Source: Polaribacter sp. Hel_I_88 (GTDB lineage: Bacteria; Bacteroidota; Bacteroidia; Flavobacteriales; Flavobacteriaceae). Taken from it: a stretch of 64,000 bases of DNA. Below the pieces are notes generated by a model. That model made no database searches. It saw only the letters and a list, made by a program, of their open reading frames with translations, and was not told the DNA's origin. The DNA lies in contig NZ_JHZZ01000001.1 of the NCBI RefSeq assembly GCF_000687935.1, forward strand, positions 682,001-746,000. The letters run 5' to 3'. Shown piece by piece: positions 43,802-53,714 of this stretch. The position numbers were made by a program, and so were the translations under genes. Position 1 is the stretch's first letter; each line of letters starts with the position of its first letter.

Positions 43802-44722
43802 TTATTTAAAATTTTTTCTTTGTAATAAATATGCAGTTAAAATTTCGTTGAATCCTTTGTGTATATCTACAGGAACATAATCGATTTTATATTGTAAACA
43901 TTTGTTTTTTAATTCTTTAAAATAAGTAGTAATTAATTCATTATATTTTTGTTGAACATTTTCAGAAAACACATTTATTTCTTCACCAGTTTCTACATCT
44001 ACAAATTTTTTAGGTGCATTATCAAAATTAAAGTCTAATTCCGTTTTTCCATCATAAGTATGAAACAAAACTACTTCATGTTTGTTATATTTTAAATGAC
44101 GTAAAGCCTCAAAAAGTACTTCGTCTTCTTTTGAAGTCTGAAACATATCCGTAAACAAAAAGATTAAAGAGCGTCTGTGCATCTTTTCCGCTATTTCATG
44201 CAAGTATTGGTAGGTTTCTGTGGCACTTTTAGAATTAGTGACTAATAATTGCTCTAATTGATGCAACAACATATTTCTATGACGATCACTCCCTTTTTCT
44301 GGAGCATAATATTCGTAAGAATCTGAATAAATACTTAAACCAACAGCATCTCTTTGTCGTTTTAAAATTTCCATTAAAGAAGCAGCTGCAACAGCAGAAA
44401 AACCAACCTTGTTTAAATTATCTATCGTTTGTTTTTTTAATATTGGATAATTCATCGAAGCAGAATTATCAATAATAATATGACAGCGTAAATTGGTTTC
44501 TTCTTCGTACTTTTTAGTGTATAATTTTTCAGTTTTAGCAAATAACTTCCAATCTATATGACGTGTACTTTCGCCTTTATTATACAATTTATGTTCAGAA
44601 AATTCCACTGAAAACCCGTGAAAAGGGCTCTTATGAATCCCTGTTATAAACCCTTCTACTACTTGTTTTGCAAGAATATCTAAATTTTTAATTTCCGATG
44701 ATTTTACTTCTGATACATTCAT
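43802..44722 (-). CDS. DUF58 domain protein
   Basis: A 306-residue protein with the DUF58 signature H-K-S-P-F-H-G-F-S-V-E-F and the R-x-I-D-W-K-L-F-A-K box near residue 60, followed by a vWA-like fold (IIIDNSASMNYP, a MIDAS-like D-x-S-x-S) and IFLFTDMF. DUF58 proteins usually act with MoxR AAA+ ATPases and vWA membrane proteins in Bacteroidota. No moxR is visible in this window. It overlaps the aminopeptidase stop/start by one base, so they are cotranscribed. Confidence 0.88.
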   Translation of the reverse strand: MNVSEVKSSEIKNLDILAKQVVEGFITGIHKSPFHGFSVEFSEHKLYNKGESTRHIDWKLFAKTEKLYTKKYEEETNLRCHIIIDNSASMNYPILKKQTIDNLNKVGFSAVAAASLMEILKRQRDAVGLSIYSDSYEYYAPEKGSDRHRNMLLHQLEQLLVTNSKSATETYQYLHEIAEKMHRRSLIFLFTDMFQTSKEDEVLFEALRHLKYNKHEVVLFHTYDGKTELDFNFDNAPKKFVDVETGEEINVFSENVQQKYNELITTYFKELKNKCLQYKIDYVPVDIHKGFNEILTAYLLQRKNFK

Positions 44723-47280
44723 TATTTTTTGATGTTTTGTGCTCTTTTTAAATCGTCTGTTGTTTGCTGTAATTTCTTAAGCAAAATAGGATTATAAGCA
44801 GGGTTCTCAGTTAAAAATCCCTCTAAAATAATAGTAGCTTCTTTTGATGAATAATTACCAATAGAACTCGCCAACCATCCTTTTGGAAAGAAAATATCTC
44901 CTGTAAGTTGCACTTCTTCTAAAGTTGATAAAATCGATTTTAAATGTTTTGTTGATGTTTTATGCCTTAATGGATGATGAATATAATTCAAAGCTGTTTG
45001 TACCCAAGATTCTTTTTCTCTGTTTTCTTTTTGTAAAAGTGATGTCATAAAACGATCTCTTACATTTTCATCCGAAGAAAGAGAAGGCAACAACCATTTA
45101 AAACGCTCTAATTGATCTGGATTTGAAATTCTACTTTGTTGTTCTTCTACTATCTCTTTTGCTTTTGGATGTTGATAAATTGCCAATTTCATTGCCAAAG
45201 AAGTATAATCGTTTTCGTTTAAAAATAGATTTTCAATTTTTTTATCCTTTTTCCAAATTTGATAAAGATTCTCATAACCCTTTGGATTAAAAGCTATTGA
45301 GCTATATAGACTAAAAAGTGTTTTTTTTATGTTTGACGATAAATTTTCATTCAACAAATCAGAAATTTCTTTCTCTATTTTAATTTGAGCAAAATATCGT
45401 TCTTCATCATTTAAGAAAGTCCAAAAAATATGTTGAATTCTGGCTGATAGATAATTTGTAATTAATTCATTTTTTTCAATTTTAATGGCATTCAGAAGTT
45501 CTTTATACGTTTCTAAAGGAGTAACTTTTCCAATCAACATATTTTCATACAAATTGATAAATTGATATCCTCTTGAAACCTCTTGATTAATTTCTTTAAA
45601 GGAACTAATTATATTTTTATCAATAGGAAAAACACCATAACCAAAAGCGTTCGTATTGTATAAAACATGAACAGGCTTAAAATCTTTTACAAAAGGTAAA
45701 ACATCAAAAGTCTTGCCCATATTTGATATTTCAACTTCTTTTAAGCTTCCTTTTTCGTCTATCAATAGAATTTTAAAAGATTGCGTCCAAATTTTATCTG
45801 AACCATCTTCTGCTTTTTGATAAAGTAAAAATTTAATAATATTTCCTGTTTCATCATAATCAATATCTTCTGTAAAAATTGGTCTTCCTGAGGAATTTAC
45901 CCAAACTTCAGACCATTTTTTTATATCTTCTGATGAATTTTTATCTAATATTGAAACTAATTCTGTCCAATCTGCATTTGAGTTTTGATAGGTTTTTATA
46001 TATTCTTGAATGCCTTTTTGAAACGCTGCTTCACCCAACAAATATTCCAATTGACGCATCATAATGGGTGCTTTGTTATAGATAATTCTACCATATAAAG
46101 AACCTGCATTTTTCAAATTATCTAAGTTTTGACGAATAGGATTGGTGCCTTTTGTTCTGTCTTCTGAATACGCACTTGGATAATGTGTCATCATAAAACT
46201 CAACCTATGATTAATTTCTGGGTATACAGGATTCACAATTTTATCTGCCATAAAATTGGCAAAAACCTCTTTCATCCAAACATCATTAAACCATTTCATA
46301 GTTACCAAATCGCCAAACCACATATGTGATGTTTCATGTGCAATTAACTTTGCTCTGCTTAATTTTTGTGTTTGTGTAGCATTTTTATCTAAAAATAATG
46401 AAGATTCTCTGTATTGAATTGCACCCACATGTTCCATTCCTCCATATTGAAAAGGTGGAATTGCAGCAAAATCCATTTTTTGAAAAGGGAATTTTACAGC
46501 TGTATAACTCTCTAAAAAATCAATTGAATTTTGATGGATTTTAAAAACCTCATCTACACTTTCTTTTATTTTTTCTTCGTTATTTTCTCTGTATAAAAAA
46601 CGCATATCAAAACTACCAGGATTTTTAGTTTGCTCCGTAAATTTACCGGCCACAAAAGAAAATAAATAGGTGCTCATTAAATCCGTAGTTTTAAAAGAAT
46701 GCTCTATAAAACCATCAATTTCTAAAGCACTTTCTTCAAAACCACCTGCCAAAACTTTCCAATCTTTTGGCGCTATTATTTTTAAATTATAATTCGCTTT
46801 TATATCTGGCTGATCAAAAGAAGGAAACAAGGTGCTTGCTCTATCTGGAACTAACAATGTGTACAAAAAATCGCCATTTCTGTTAAGTGAAGTTTCGCCA
46901 GCATCAAATAAAATTTTAATTTTATTAGTTCCTAAAATCAATTTTGTTTTATCAATTATAATGTGCTCTTTTTGATGGTTAATCGTTGATTTTTCATCAT
47001 TTATATTGATGGATTCTAGCTTTGAAGTTGCTGCATTAAAATCTAAAAAAAGATCATTTTGTAGATCATTTACTCTAAAATTTAGCTGTAAACTAGATGG
47101 AATTGGACTTGTTTTTTCTATCGGAATTTTAAAATGCAAGTTGTAAACAACATCTGATATTTGTTGCTTTCTATAGGTTGCTAATTCGTGGGAAATCCCT
47201 GTTTCTAAAGTTAGTTGTTCTTGTTTTTTATCACAAGAAAAAAGTAAGAAGACAGAAATTATAAGTAGGTAATTTTTCAT
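44722..47280 (-). CDS. M1-family metallo-aminopeptidase (lipoprotein)
   Basis: An 852-residue zinc aminopeptidase. The zinc site is HETSHMWFGD (HExxH) with the third ligand Glu in WMKEVFANF 18 residues on. The substrate-binding exopeptidase motif is GGMEHVG, the Bacteroidota form of GAMEN. The N-terminal sequence MKNYLLIISVFLLFSCDKK has a lipobox (LFSC), so the protein should be a membrane-anchored lipoprotein facing the periplasm or surface. A C-terminal ERAP1-like helical domain fills residues 550-850. Directly upstream of DUF58 in one operon. Confidence 0.93.
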   Translation of the reverse strand: MKNYLLIISVFLLFSCDKKQEQLTLETGISHELATYRKQQISDVVYNLHFKIPIEKTSPIPSSLQLNFRVNDLQNDLFLDFNAATSKLESININDEKSTINHQKEHIIIDKTKLILGTNKIKILFDAGETSLNRNGDFLYTLLVPDRASTLFPSFDQPDIKANYNLKIIAPKDWKVLAGGFEESALEIDGFIEHSFKTTDLMSTYLFSFVAGKFTEQTKNPGSFDMRFLYRENNEEKIKESVDEVFKIHQNSIDFLESYTAVKFPFQKMDFAAIPPFQYGGMEHVGAIQYRESSLFLDKNATQTQKLSRAKLIAHETSHMWFGDLVTMKWFNDVWMKEVFANFMADKIVNPVYPEINHRLSFMMTHYPSAYSEDRTKGTNPIRQNLDNLKNAGSLYGRIIYNKAPIMMRQLEYLLGEAAFQKGIQEYIKTYQNSNADWTELVSILDKNSSEDIKKWSEVWVNSSGRPIFTEDIDYDETGNIIKFLLYQKAEDGSDKIWTQSFKILLIDEKGSLKEVEISNMGKTFDVLPFVKDFKPVHVLYNTNAFGYGVFPIDKNIISSFKEINQEVSRGYQFINLYENMLIGKVTPLETYKELLNAIKIEKNELITNYLSARIQHIFWTFLNDEERYFAQIKIEKEISDLLNENLSSNIKKTLFSLYSSIAFNPKGYENLYQIWKKDKKIENLFLNENDYTSLAMKLAIYQHPKAKEIVEEQQSRISNPDQLERFKWLLPSLSSDENVRDRFMTSLLQKENREKESWVQTALNYIHHPLRHKTSTKHLKSILSTLEEVQLTGDIFFPKGWLASSIGNYSSKEATIILEGFLTENPAYNPILLKKLQQTTDDLKRAQNIKK

Positions 47281-47317
47281 GAATCTAAATTTAATTTACA
47301 AAAATATCTGCAATACA

Positions 47318-47460
47318 AACTTTAAGATTCCGCTAAAAAGCGGGATTATTTGAACTAACAATTTTGATTTTATAGCTTCTGTTTATTTTAAATAGCTAAT
47401 TTAAAATAAACTTCACAATTTAAACTGTAAGATCCCGCTTTTCAGCGGGATTAGTTCAAC
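47318..47460. repeat. Pair of REP-like hairpins around an inverted repeat
   Basis: Two related 50-base units (from about 47318 and 47421) each contain a G/C hairpin: CCGCT-AAAA-AGCGG and CCCGCT-TTTC-AGCGGG. Both are embedded in AAACT(T/G)TAAGAT, GCGGGATTA, TTGAAC or TTCAAC, and ACAATTTT. Between them lies a 13-base inverted repeat GTTTATTTTAAAT/ATTTAAAATAAAC (47381-47411, spacer AGCTA). The layout is like bacterial interspersed mosaic repeats. Confidence 0.75.
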
Positions 47461-47515
47461 TTACAATTTTTAATGCGTTGTTGTGCAACTTTTAAAAATT
47501 GAGTTTCACTAAAAT

Positions 47516-47545
47516 AGAAAAAGGTTTGACGCTAGCCAAACCTTT
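47516..47545 (-). terminator. Rho-independent terminator of trxA
   Basis: On the minus strand AAAGGTTTG pairs with CAAACCTTT over an 8-base loop, followed by TTTTTCTATTTT. It lies 26 bases after the trxA stop. Confidence 0.88.
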
Positions 47546-47571
47546 ATGAATTTATAAATTATAAATTGATA

Positions 47572-47889
47572 CTAAATTGCAGCATCAATTTTTTCTGAAT
47601 AAGTTTTTTTAGGAGCAACACCTACTTGTTTATCAACAACTTCTCCGTTTTTAAAAATTAATACAGTTGGTATATTTCTAACTCCGTATTTTGCCGCAAA
47701 CTCTTGATTTGCATCAACATCTACTTTACCAACAACAGCTTTTCCTTCATACTCAGTATGCAGTTCATCTACAATTGGTCCAACCATTCTACAAGGTCCA
47801 CACCAAGCAGCCCAAAAGTCTACTAAAACTGGTTTGTCTGATTTTAATACTATTTCGTCAAAATTTGCATCTGTAATTTCTAAAGCCAT
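47572..47889 (-). CDS. trxA: Thioredoxin
   Basis: A 105-residue cytoplasmic thioredoxin with the active site WCGPC (AAWCGPCRMVGP, Cys30 and Cys33 approximately), the cis-Pro loop (RNIPTVLIF) and the K-N-G-E-V turn. Length and fold order are standard. It reduces disulfides of, among others, PAPS/APS reductase, fitting the sulfur genes nearby, though it has its own promoter and terminator. Confidence 0.97.
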   Translation of the reverse strand: MALEITDANFDEIVLKSDKPVLVDFWAAWCGPCRMVGPIVDELHTEYEGKAVVGKVDVDANQEFAAKYGVRNIPTVLIFKNGEVVDKQVGVAPKKTYSEKIDAAI

Positions 47890-47927
47890 CTTATATATTT
47901 TTAAATTGTTATTATAAATGTGATAAA

Positions 47928-47935
47928 CAAAAATA
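47928..47935 (-). promoter_or_regulatory. Candidate -7 element of trxA (TATTTTTG)
   Basis: A minus-strand TAnnTTTG match 38 bases upstream of the trxA ATG. No clear TTG -33 box; AT-rich context makes chance matches possible. Confidence 0.4.
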
Positions 47936-48119
47936 GTCTTTTTATGAGTTGTTGGTGGTTAAAAAAATTGCTTTTTACTATTTATGTATCAATTGTGCTT
48001 ATGCTTACAAGTAAAAAAGTTAGACACTAACTTCACCAAATACCACTAATTCTTTTAAAAACATCAATATTGTAATCAACATATTTTTTTGTAATTAGTA
48101 AAATATGTATCTCATTTTC

Positions 48120-49073
48120 TTAAAACAATTCTTTAGCAATCGACTGAATATTATCGCTTTTACCCATAGAATAATAATGTAAAACTGGCACACCAGCAGC
48201 CAATAATTCTTTAGATTGTTGAATAGCAAATTCAATACCCACTTTACGAACATCCTTATTTGTCTTGCAACTTTCTACAGCATTTATCAATTGTTCAGGA
48301 ATATCAATTCTAAAAACTTGAGGTAACAATTGCAAATGACGTTTTACAGCCAAAGGTTTAATTCCTGGAATAATTGGCACATTTATACCAATTTCTTTTG
48401 CTGCTTTTACAAATTCAAAATACTTATTATTATCAAAAAACATTTGGGTTACCACATAATCTGCGCCAGCATCTACCTTTTCTTTTAAACGTTTTAAATC
48501 GGTTTGTAAAGAAGGTGCTTCTAAATGTTTTTCAGGATAACCAGCAACTCCAATACAAAAATCGGCACAATTATCTGCTTCAATTACCTCATGTAAATAT
48601 TTTCCGCAATTCAAATTCTGAATTTGAGTAACCAATTGTTTTGCATATTGATGCCCTCCTTTTGATGGCTCAAAATACTTTTGATGACTCATGGCATCTC
48701 CTCTTAAAGCCATCACATTTTCGATGCCTAAATAATGGCAATCCACTAATAAATATTCAGTTTCCTCTTTTGTAAAACCTCCACATAATACATGAGGCAC
48801 AGTATCTACATCATATTTATGTTTAATGGCTGCACAGATACCAACTGTTCCTGGACGCATTCTGGTCATTTTTCGGTCTAACAAACCTTCTTTTTCCACA
48901 TAAACATATTCTTCTCTAGAAGTAGTTACATCTATAAATGGAGGTTTAAATTCCATTAAAGGATTTATATTGTCATACAATTCCTGAATACTTTTTCCTT
49001 TTTTTGGCGGAATAATTTCGAAAGAAAATAATGTTTTTCCGTCTGCTTTTTTTATGTGTTCTGTAATTTTCAT
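48120..49073 (-). CDS. metF: Methylenetetrahydrofolate reductase
   Basis: A 317-residue FAD-dependent TIM-barrel enzyme that makes 5-methyl-THF, the methyl donor for MetH. Signature parts: FSFEIIPPKKGKS near the N terminus with the catalytic Glu, FIDVTTSREEY, HVLCGGFTKEE, ALRGD, ADYVVTQMFFDN and GIKPLAVKRHL. It is the third gene after metH in the same direction, separated from it by 334 bases of repeats. Its ATG directly abuts a copy of the palindromic repeat (49074-49101). Confidence 0.96.
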   Translation of the reverse strand: MKITEHIKKADGKTLFSFEIIPPKKGKSIQELYDNINPLMEFKPPFIDVTTSREEYVYVEKEGLLDRKMTRMRPGTVGICAAIKHKYDVDTVPHVLCGGFTKEETEYLLVDCHYLGIENVMALRGDAMSHQKYFEPSKGGHQYAKQLVTQIQNLNCGKYLHEVIEADNCADFCIGVAGYPEKHLEAPSLQTDLKRLKEKVDAGADYVVTQMFFDNNKYFEFVKAAKEIGINVPIIPGIKPLAVKRHLQLLPQVFRIDIPEQLINAVESCKTNKDVRKVGIEFAIQQSKELLAAGVPVLHYYSMGKSDNIQSIAKELF

Positions 49074-49101
49074 TCCCTAAATCCCAAAAAGGGACTTCTT
49101 A
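49074..49101 (+). repeat. Degenerate palindromic repeat before metF
   Basis: CCCTAAATCCCAAAAAGGGA with trailing CTTC matches the metH right-hand repeat (CCCCTAAATCCCCAAAGGGG, read as reverse complement of 51245-51274). It touches the metF start codon. On the metF transcript it forms a hairpin ending in GGGA before ATG, so it may affect translation. Confidence 0.65.
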
Positions 49102-49124
49102 TTTAGTTAATATTAATTTTTTTT

Positions 49125-49296
49125 GGGCGTTCCCTAAAAAGGTCGCGCTTTCCATTGTATCTTTTTATTTGCTTACCAAAATGATTTTATATTTTGGTTT
49201 GGCAACTTCTTTATTGCAGCAGATTACTTCGTCCTTTGTCCTCGTAAAGACGCATTTTAATTGGCATAAAAAGGATGTCATTTCAATCGCTAACGC
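49125..49296 (+). repeat. Dispersed repeat GGGCGTT...TAACGC, copy 1
   Basis: Begins GGGCGTTCCCTAAAAAGGTC, continues with TATCTTTTTAT and ends AAAAAGGATGTCATTTCAATC followed by GCTAACGC. A shorter reverse copy with the same landmarks is at 62658-62731. About 90 bases in the middle are unique to this copy and include ACCAAAAT/ATTTTGGT and a TCGTCC...AAAGACGC segment. The outer parts are mutually complementary, so it can fold into one long imperfect hairpin. Confidence 0.7.
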
Positions 49297-49318
49297 AAAA
49301 CCTACTCTTATGAAAAAC

Positions 49319-49351
49319 AAACCTCAAAGGTTTTAAAAACCTTTGAGGTTT
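49319..49351 (-). terminator. Hairpin after the second metH gene
   Basis: Arms AAACCTCAAAGGTTTT and AAAACCTTTGAGGTTT (16 bp, one-base centre) lie 57 bases after the metH stop, followed by T residues on the minus strand. It may end or attenuate transcription before metF. Similar AAGGTTT/AAACCTT hairpins occur at 56112, 57513 and 61216. Confidence 0.7.
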
Positions 49352-49407
49352 TAGAAATATTTCTCACAAACAAACTTACCCAAGAGTGTCTCTTACCTTT
49401 AGGAAGA

Positions 49408-52400
49408 TTAAGATGAGCTTTCAGCTAAATTTGGATGCAACCATTTTTCAGCCACCTCTTTTGATATTCCTTTTCTCTCTGAATAATCATTCAATTGATC
49501 ATCTGTAATTTTACCTAAACCAAAATATTTAGCTTCTTTATTTGCAAAATAATATCCAGAAACTGCTGCTGCTGGCCACATGGCCTTACTTTCTGTTAAC
49601 TTCACTCCTATTTCATTTTCCACATCTAACAAATCCCAAATCGTGTCTTTTTCTAAATGATCTGGACATGCAGGATACCCAGGTGCTGGTCTAATTCCTT
49701 TATAACTTTCTTTGATTAAATCATCATTTGTTAAAGTTTCATCAACATCATAACCCCAATGCTTTGTTCTAATCTGTTTATGTAAATATTCTGCAAAAGC
49801 TTCTGCAAACCTATCTGCAATTGCTTGTGCCATAATTCCATTATAATCGTCTTCTTTATTTCTGTAACTGTCTGCTAGTTCTTGTGCTCCAAAAATTGCC
49901 ACACAAAAAGCACCCATGTAATCTGTTTTTTCAGTTGCTGCTGGCGCAATAAAATCGGCTAAAGCTATGTTCGGAATTCCTTCTCTTTTCTTTAATTGTT
50001 GACGTAAAGTTCTAAAAATGGCAACTTCTTTTCCTTTCTTTTGAACAGAAATATCATCGTCATTGATAGTATTTGCCTCAAACAATCCAAAAATTGCCTT
50101 TGGTTTTAAAGATTGATTTGCAATAATTTCTTTAATCATTGCTTGTGCTTCTTCATACATGATTGTTGCTTGCTCACCAACAACTTTATCTGTTAAAATA
50201 GCTGGGAATTTTCCATGCAAATCCCAACTTCTAAAAAACGGACTCCAATCTATAAAAGGAACCAATTCTTTTAAACTCAATTGCTCTAAAGTCTGTATTC
50301 CTAAAGATTTTGGTTTTACAATTTCTGATGTTTCCCAATCGATTTTATATTTACGTTTGCGAGCTTCATCAATAGAAATGTAAGACTTTTCCTTACCTCG
50401 TTTTAAAAACTTGGTTCTAAATTCGTCATAATCTTTCTTTAGTTTTGCAACGTATTCATTATTTGTTTTCTTATTCAGCAAATCACCAACTACAGTTACT
50501 GCTCTAGATGCATCATTTACGTGAACCACTGCATTTTTGTATTGTGTATCTATCTTTACAGCTGTGTGTGCTTTTGATGTTGTTGCACCCCCAATTAGCA
50601 AAGGAACTGTAAAGTTTTGACGTTCCATTTCTTTAGCTAAATACACCATTTCATCTAAAGAAGGTGTAATTAATCCGCTTAAACCTATGGCATCTACTCG
50701 TTCATCAATAGCTGTTTGAATTATTTTTTCTGGAGCAACCATAACTCCTAAATCTACAATTTCATAATTATTACAAGCCAACACAACACTTACAATATTT
50801 TTACCAATATCATGAACATCGCCTTTTACAGTAGCCATTAAAATTTTACCAACAGGCCCCCTAGCCCCCAAAGGGGGAATTTCTAACTCTTGCTTAATTT
50901 CTTTTAGAACTTTATCAAGGTTAGATAATACTTCATTATTTGTAAATCTAACAACCCTAAAACCTTCATTTTCTAACCAATCAGTTCTTTCTTTATCTGA
51001 AACTTTATTTTCTGGTAATTGATGAATTGAACCATCAACTTCAACAATTAAGTTTGTTTTTAGACAAATAAAATCAGCAATATAATTACCAATAATATGT
51101 TGCCTTCTAAACTTATATCCATCTAATTTTTTATTACTCAAAACATCCCACAACAAACTCTCTGCTTCAGTTGGTTGATTCCTCATTTTTTTTGAGTGTG
51201 CTAAAAGTAAGCTGTAATTCAAAGGATCTGCGGTTTTCCAATACAAGGTCCCCTTTGGGGATTTAGGGGCCTTGTTTTTCTCAGCTTCTATAAAAGGATT
51301 TAAATAGCCAACCGCTTTTTTCATCACCCTAGCAGATTTTACTACTTGAGGTAAAAACATTTTTCCTGCGCCAAATAAATCGCCAACCACATTCATACCA
51401 ATCATTAAATTACCTTCAATAACTTCAATTGGTTTTGCTGCCTGTTGTCTTGCAGTTTCTACATCTTCAATAATAAAAGCATCAATTCCTTTTACCAAAG
51501 CATGTGTAATTCTATCTTGTAATGGTTTTTCTCTCCAAGATAAATCTACTCCTTTTTCGGTTTTAGAGCCTTTTACAGTTTCTGCAAAATCTAACAAACG
51601 TTCTGTGGCATCATCTCTTCTATCCAGAATTACATCTTCTACACGTTCTAATAAATCTTTTGGAATATCATCATAAACCTCTAACAAAGCAGGATTTACA
51701 ATACCCATATTCATACCATTTTGAATAGCATGATATAAAAAAACAGAGTGCATGGCTTCACGAACGCCATCATTTCCTCGAAAAGAAAACGACACATTAC
51801 TGACACCTCCACTTACAGAAACATTTTCTAAATTTTCACGAACCCATTTGGTTGCTTCAATAAAATCGATGGCATTTCTTTTGTGTTCATCCATTCCTGT
51901 TGCTACAGGAAATATATTTAAATCGAAAATGATATCTTCTGATGGAAAGTGGACAATGTCCACCAATATTTTATAAGAACGTTTTGCAATTTCTATTCGT
52001 CTTTCGTAGTTATCTGCTTGCCCAACTTCATCAAAAGCCATTACAATTACTGCTGCTCCATAACGTTTTATTTGAGTGGCTTCCCAAATAAATTTTTCTT
52101 CTCCTTCTTTTAAAGAGATTGAATTTACAACACACTTTCCTTGAACTACCTGTAAACCAGCTTCGATGATTTCCCATTTTGAAGAATCTATCATAATAGG
52201 CACTCTACAAATATCGGGTTCAGCTGCAATTAAATTTAAAAAACGAACCATGGCTTCTTTACCATCGATTAAACCATCGTCAAAATTAATGTCAATAATT
52301 TGTGCTCCACCATCAACTTGATGTCTTGCAATATCTAATGCTTCATCAAATTGTTCGTTTTTTATCAAACGTAAAAACTTACGAGAACCTGCCACATTTG

Positions 52401-52494
52401 TACGTTCGCCAACATTTATAAAATTGCTGTTTTCGTTTAGAATTAATGGTTCTAAACCTGATAAACGCATATATTTTGTTTGTTTCACTTTCAT
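49408..52494 (-). CDS. metH: Methionine synthase, folate/B12/activation half, with in-frame DUF559 insertion
   Basis: 1028 residues. Order: pterin-binding TIM barrel ([15 protein letters not shown]), the B12 cap helices ([14 protein letters not shown]), then residues about 408-547 encoding a foreign DUF559 nuclease domain, then the B12-binding Rossmann domain ([15 protein letters not shown] with the cobalt-ligand His; SKAHTAVKI) and the SAM-dependent activation domain ([15 protein letters not shown]). The split from the homocysteine half is usual in Bacteroidota. The inserted domain falls on the linker between cap and B12 fold, where extra residues may be tolerated. Without it the protein would have the normal size of about 890 residues. 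It is controlled with its partner by the SAM-I riboswitch. Confidence 0.95.
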   Translation of the reverse strand: MKVKQTKYMRLSGLEPLILNENSNFINVGERTNVAGSRKFLRLIKNEQFDEALDIARHQVDGGAQIIDINFDDGLIDGKEAMVRFLNLIAAEPDICRVPIMIDSSKWEIIEAGLQVVQGKCVVNSISLKEGEEKFIWEATQIKRYGAAVIVMAFDEVGQADNYERRIEIAKRSYKILVDIVHFPSEDIIFDLNIFPVATGMDEHKRNAIDFIEATKWVRENLENVSVSGGVSNVSFSFRGNDGVREAMHSVFLYHAIQNGMNMGIVNPALLEVYDDIPKDLLERVEDVILDRRDDATERLLDFAETVKGSKTEKGVDLSWREKPLQDRITHALVKGIDAFIIEDVETARQQAAKPIEVIEGNLMIGMNVVGDLFGAGKMFLPQVVKSARVMKKAVGYLNPFIEAEKNKAPKSPKGTLYWKTADPLNYSLLLAHSKKMRNQPTEAESLLWDVLSNKKLDGYKFRRQHIIGNYIADFICLKTNLIVEVDGSIHQLPENKVSDKERTDWLENEGFRVVRFTNNEVLSNLDKVLKEIKQELEIPPLGARGPVGKILMATVKGDVHDIGKNIVSVVLACNNYEIVDLGVMVAPEKIIQTAIDERVDAIGLSGLITPSLDEMVYLAKEMERQNFTVPLLIGGATTSKAHTAVKIDTQYKNAVVHVNDASRAVTVVGDLLNKKTNNEYVAKLKKDYDEFRTKFLKRGKEKSYISIDEARKRKYKIDWETSEIVKPKSLGIQTLEQLSLKELVPFIDWSPFFRSWDLHGKFPAILTDKVVGEQATIMYEEAQAMIKEIIANQSLKPKAIFGLFEANTINDDDISVQKKGKEVAIFRTLRQQLKKREGIPNIALADFIAPAATEKTDYMGAFCVAIFGAQELADSYRNKEDDYNGIMAQAIADRFAEAFAEYLHKQIRTKHWGYDVDETLTNDDLIKESYKGIRPAPGYPACPDHLEKDTIWDLLDVENEIGVKLTESKAMWPAAAVSGYYFANKEAKYFGLGKITDDQLNDYSERKGISKEVAEKWLHPNLAESSS
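50855..51274 (-). mobile_element. DUF559 nuclease module with palindromic inverted ends, inserted in metH
   Basis: A 420-base (140-codon) in-frame segment. The ends are inverted: GGCCCCCTAGCCCCCAAAGG at 50855 and, as reverse complement, GGCCCCTAAATCCCCAAAGG from 51271. Between them is a complete DUF559 domain: [68 protein letters not shown]559 belongs to the Vsr/PD-(D/E)XK nuclease superfamily; DF and EVDG-x2-H motifs are intact. Translated repeat residues (APKSPKG and IPPLGARG) mark both joints. No target duplication was recognised. Confidence 0.85.
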
Positions 52495-52634
52495 TATTTG
52501 TACTGCTCTACTTTGTGATTTCCTATAAAAATGATTTACTAATCTTTACTTTTATATACTTCAATCATTTTGGTCACTCGTTACAAACGAGCGATAGCGA
52601 TGCTTTTGAATAAATCAATTCGTTTTATAATTTT

Positions 52635-53660
52635 CTAAACTAACTTCCCTTCCCTTGGGGAAGGGATTGAGGGATGGGCTCTAGGTTTATATTTCTTAGC
52701 AATATTTGCAATTACTTTTATATGCTCTGGACTTGTGCCACAGCAACCTCCAATAATATTGATTAAATTTTTCTTTAAATATTCCTCAATTTGTTCGCCC
52801 ATTTCTTCTGGAGTTTCATCATATTCTCCAAAAGCGTTTGGCAATCCTGCATTTGGATGTGCTGAAATTGCAAAATCAGTTTTATTAGCAATTGCTTCTA
52901 GATGTGGTTGCAATAAATTGGCTCCTAAAGCACAATTGAATCCTACAGATAATAATGGAATATGAGAAACAGAAATTAAAAAAGCCTCTGCAGTCTGCCC
53001 AGATAAAGTTCTACCTGAAGCATCTGTAATTGTACCACTCAACATAGTTGGAATTTCGATACTTCTTTCTTCTTTTACTTGCTCAATTGCAAATAATGCT
53101 GCTTTTGCGTTTAAAGTATCAAAAACAGTTTCTACTAATAAAAGATCTACTCCACCATCTAACAAAGCTTCTACTTGTTGTTTGTAGGCAATTCTTAAAT
53201 CGTTAAAAGTTACAGCTCTAAACCCAGGGTCATTTACATCTGGAGACATGCTTGCTGTTCTGTTTGTTGGGCCAATGGAACCTGCTACAAAACGTGGTTT
53301 GTGAGGTTCTTTTGCAGTGAATTCATCTGCAACTTCTTTGGCTATTTTTGCAGATTGATAATTTAGTTGGTACACTAAATCTTCCATTTGATAATCTGCC
53401 ATTGCAATTGTAGTTCCGGAAAAGGTGTTAGTTTCTATGATATCTGCTCCAGCTTCAAAATATTTTCCATGGATGGTTTTAATTGCTTCTGGTTGGGTAA
53501 TTGACAATAAATCGTTATTCCCTTGAAGTGGAGTTGGATAGTCCTTAAAGCGTTCTCCCCTAAAATCCTCTTCTGTAAATTTATAGGCTTGCAACATAGT
53601 ACCCATAGCACCATCTAAAACCAAAATTCTTTCTTGTAAAGCTTTATATATGTTTGACAT
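52635..53660 (-). CDS. metH: Methionine synthase, homocysteine-binding half
   Basis: A 341-residue homocysteine S-methyltransferase domain, the N-terminal module of cobalamin-dependent MetH encoded separately. LVLDGAMGTMLQ begins the barrel. The zinc ligands are Cys in VGFNCALG and the pair in GGCCGTSPEH. It transfers the methyl group from methylcobalamin, carried by the next gene's product, to homocysteine. The last residues (RAHPSIPSPREGKLV) are coded by a palindromic repeat, so the native C terminus was changed by the insertion. A SAM-I riboswitch lies upstream. Confidence 0.95.
   Translation of the reverse strand: MSNIYKALQERILVLDGAMGTMLQAYKFTEEDFRGERFKDYPTPLQGNNDLLSITQPEAIKTIHGKYFEAGADIIETNTFSGTTIAMADYQMEDLVYQLNYQSAKIAKEVADEFTAKEPHKPRFVAGSIGPTNRTASMSPDVNDPGFRAVTFNDLRIAYKQQVEALLDGGVDLLLVETVFDTLNAKAALFAIEQVKEERSIEIPTMLSGTITDASGRTLSGQTAEAFLISVSHIPLLSVGFNCALGANLLQPHLEAIANKTDFAISAHPNAGLPNAFGEYDETPEEMGEQIEEYLKKNLINIIGGCCGTSPEHIKVIANIAKKYKPRAHPSIPSPREGKLV
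52641..52680 (-). repeat. Palindromic repeat at the end of metH (homocysteine half)
   Basis: On the minus strand it reads GCCCATCCCTCAATCCCTTC, then CCCAAGGGAAGGGAAG. This is the longer C/T-rich form of the repeat, like the copy at 63697. It supplies the last codons and stop of the gene. Confidence 0.75.
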
Positions 53661-53714
53661 TTTTGTTTGATAATTAGTATCAATATGTCATCAGGAAAAG
53701 TGAAAATTTTCGCT

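Noticed and set aside
50855..51274. Intein in MetH
   Set aside because: No N-terminal Cys/Ser with block A/B motifs and no His-Asn junction at the C end; the insert is a DUF559 domain bordered by translated palindromes, so protein splicing is not expected.
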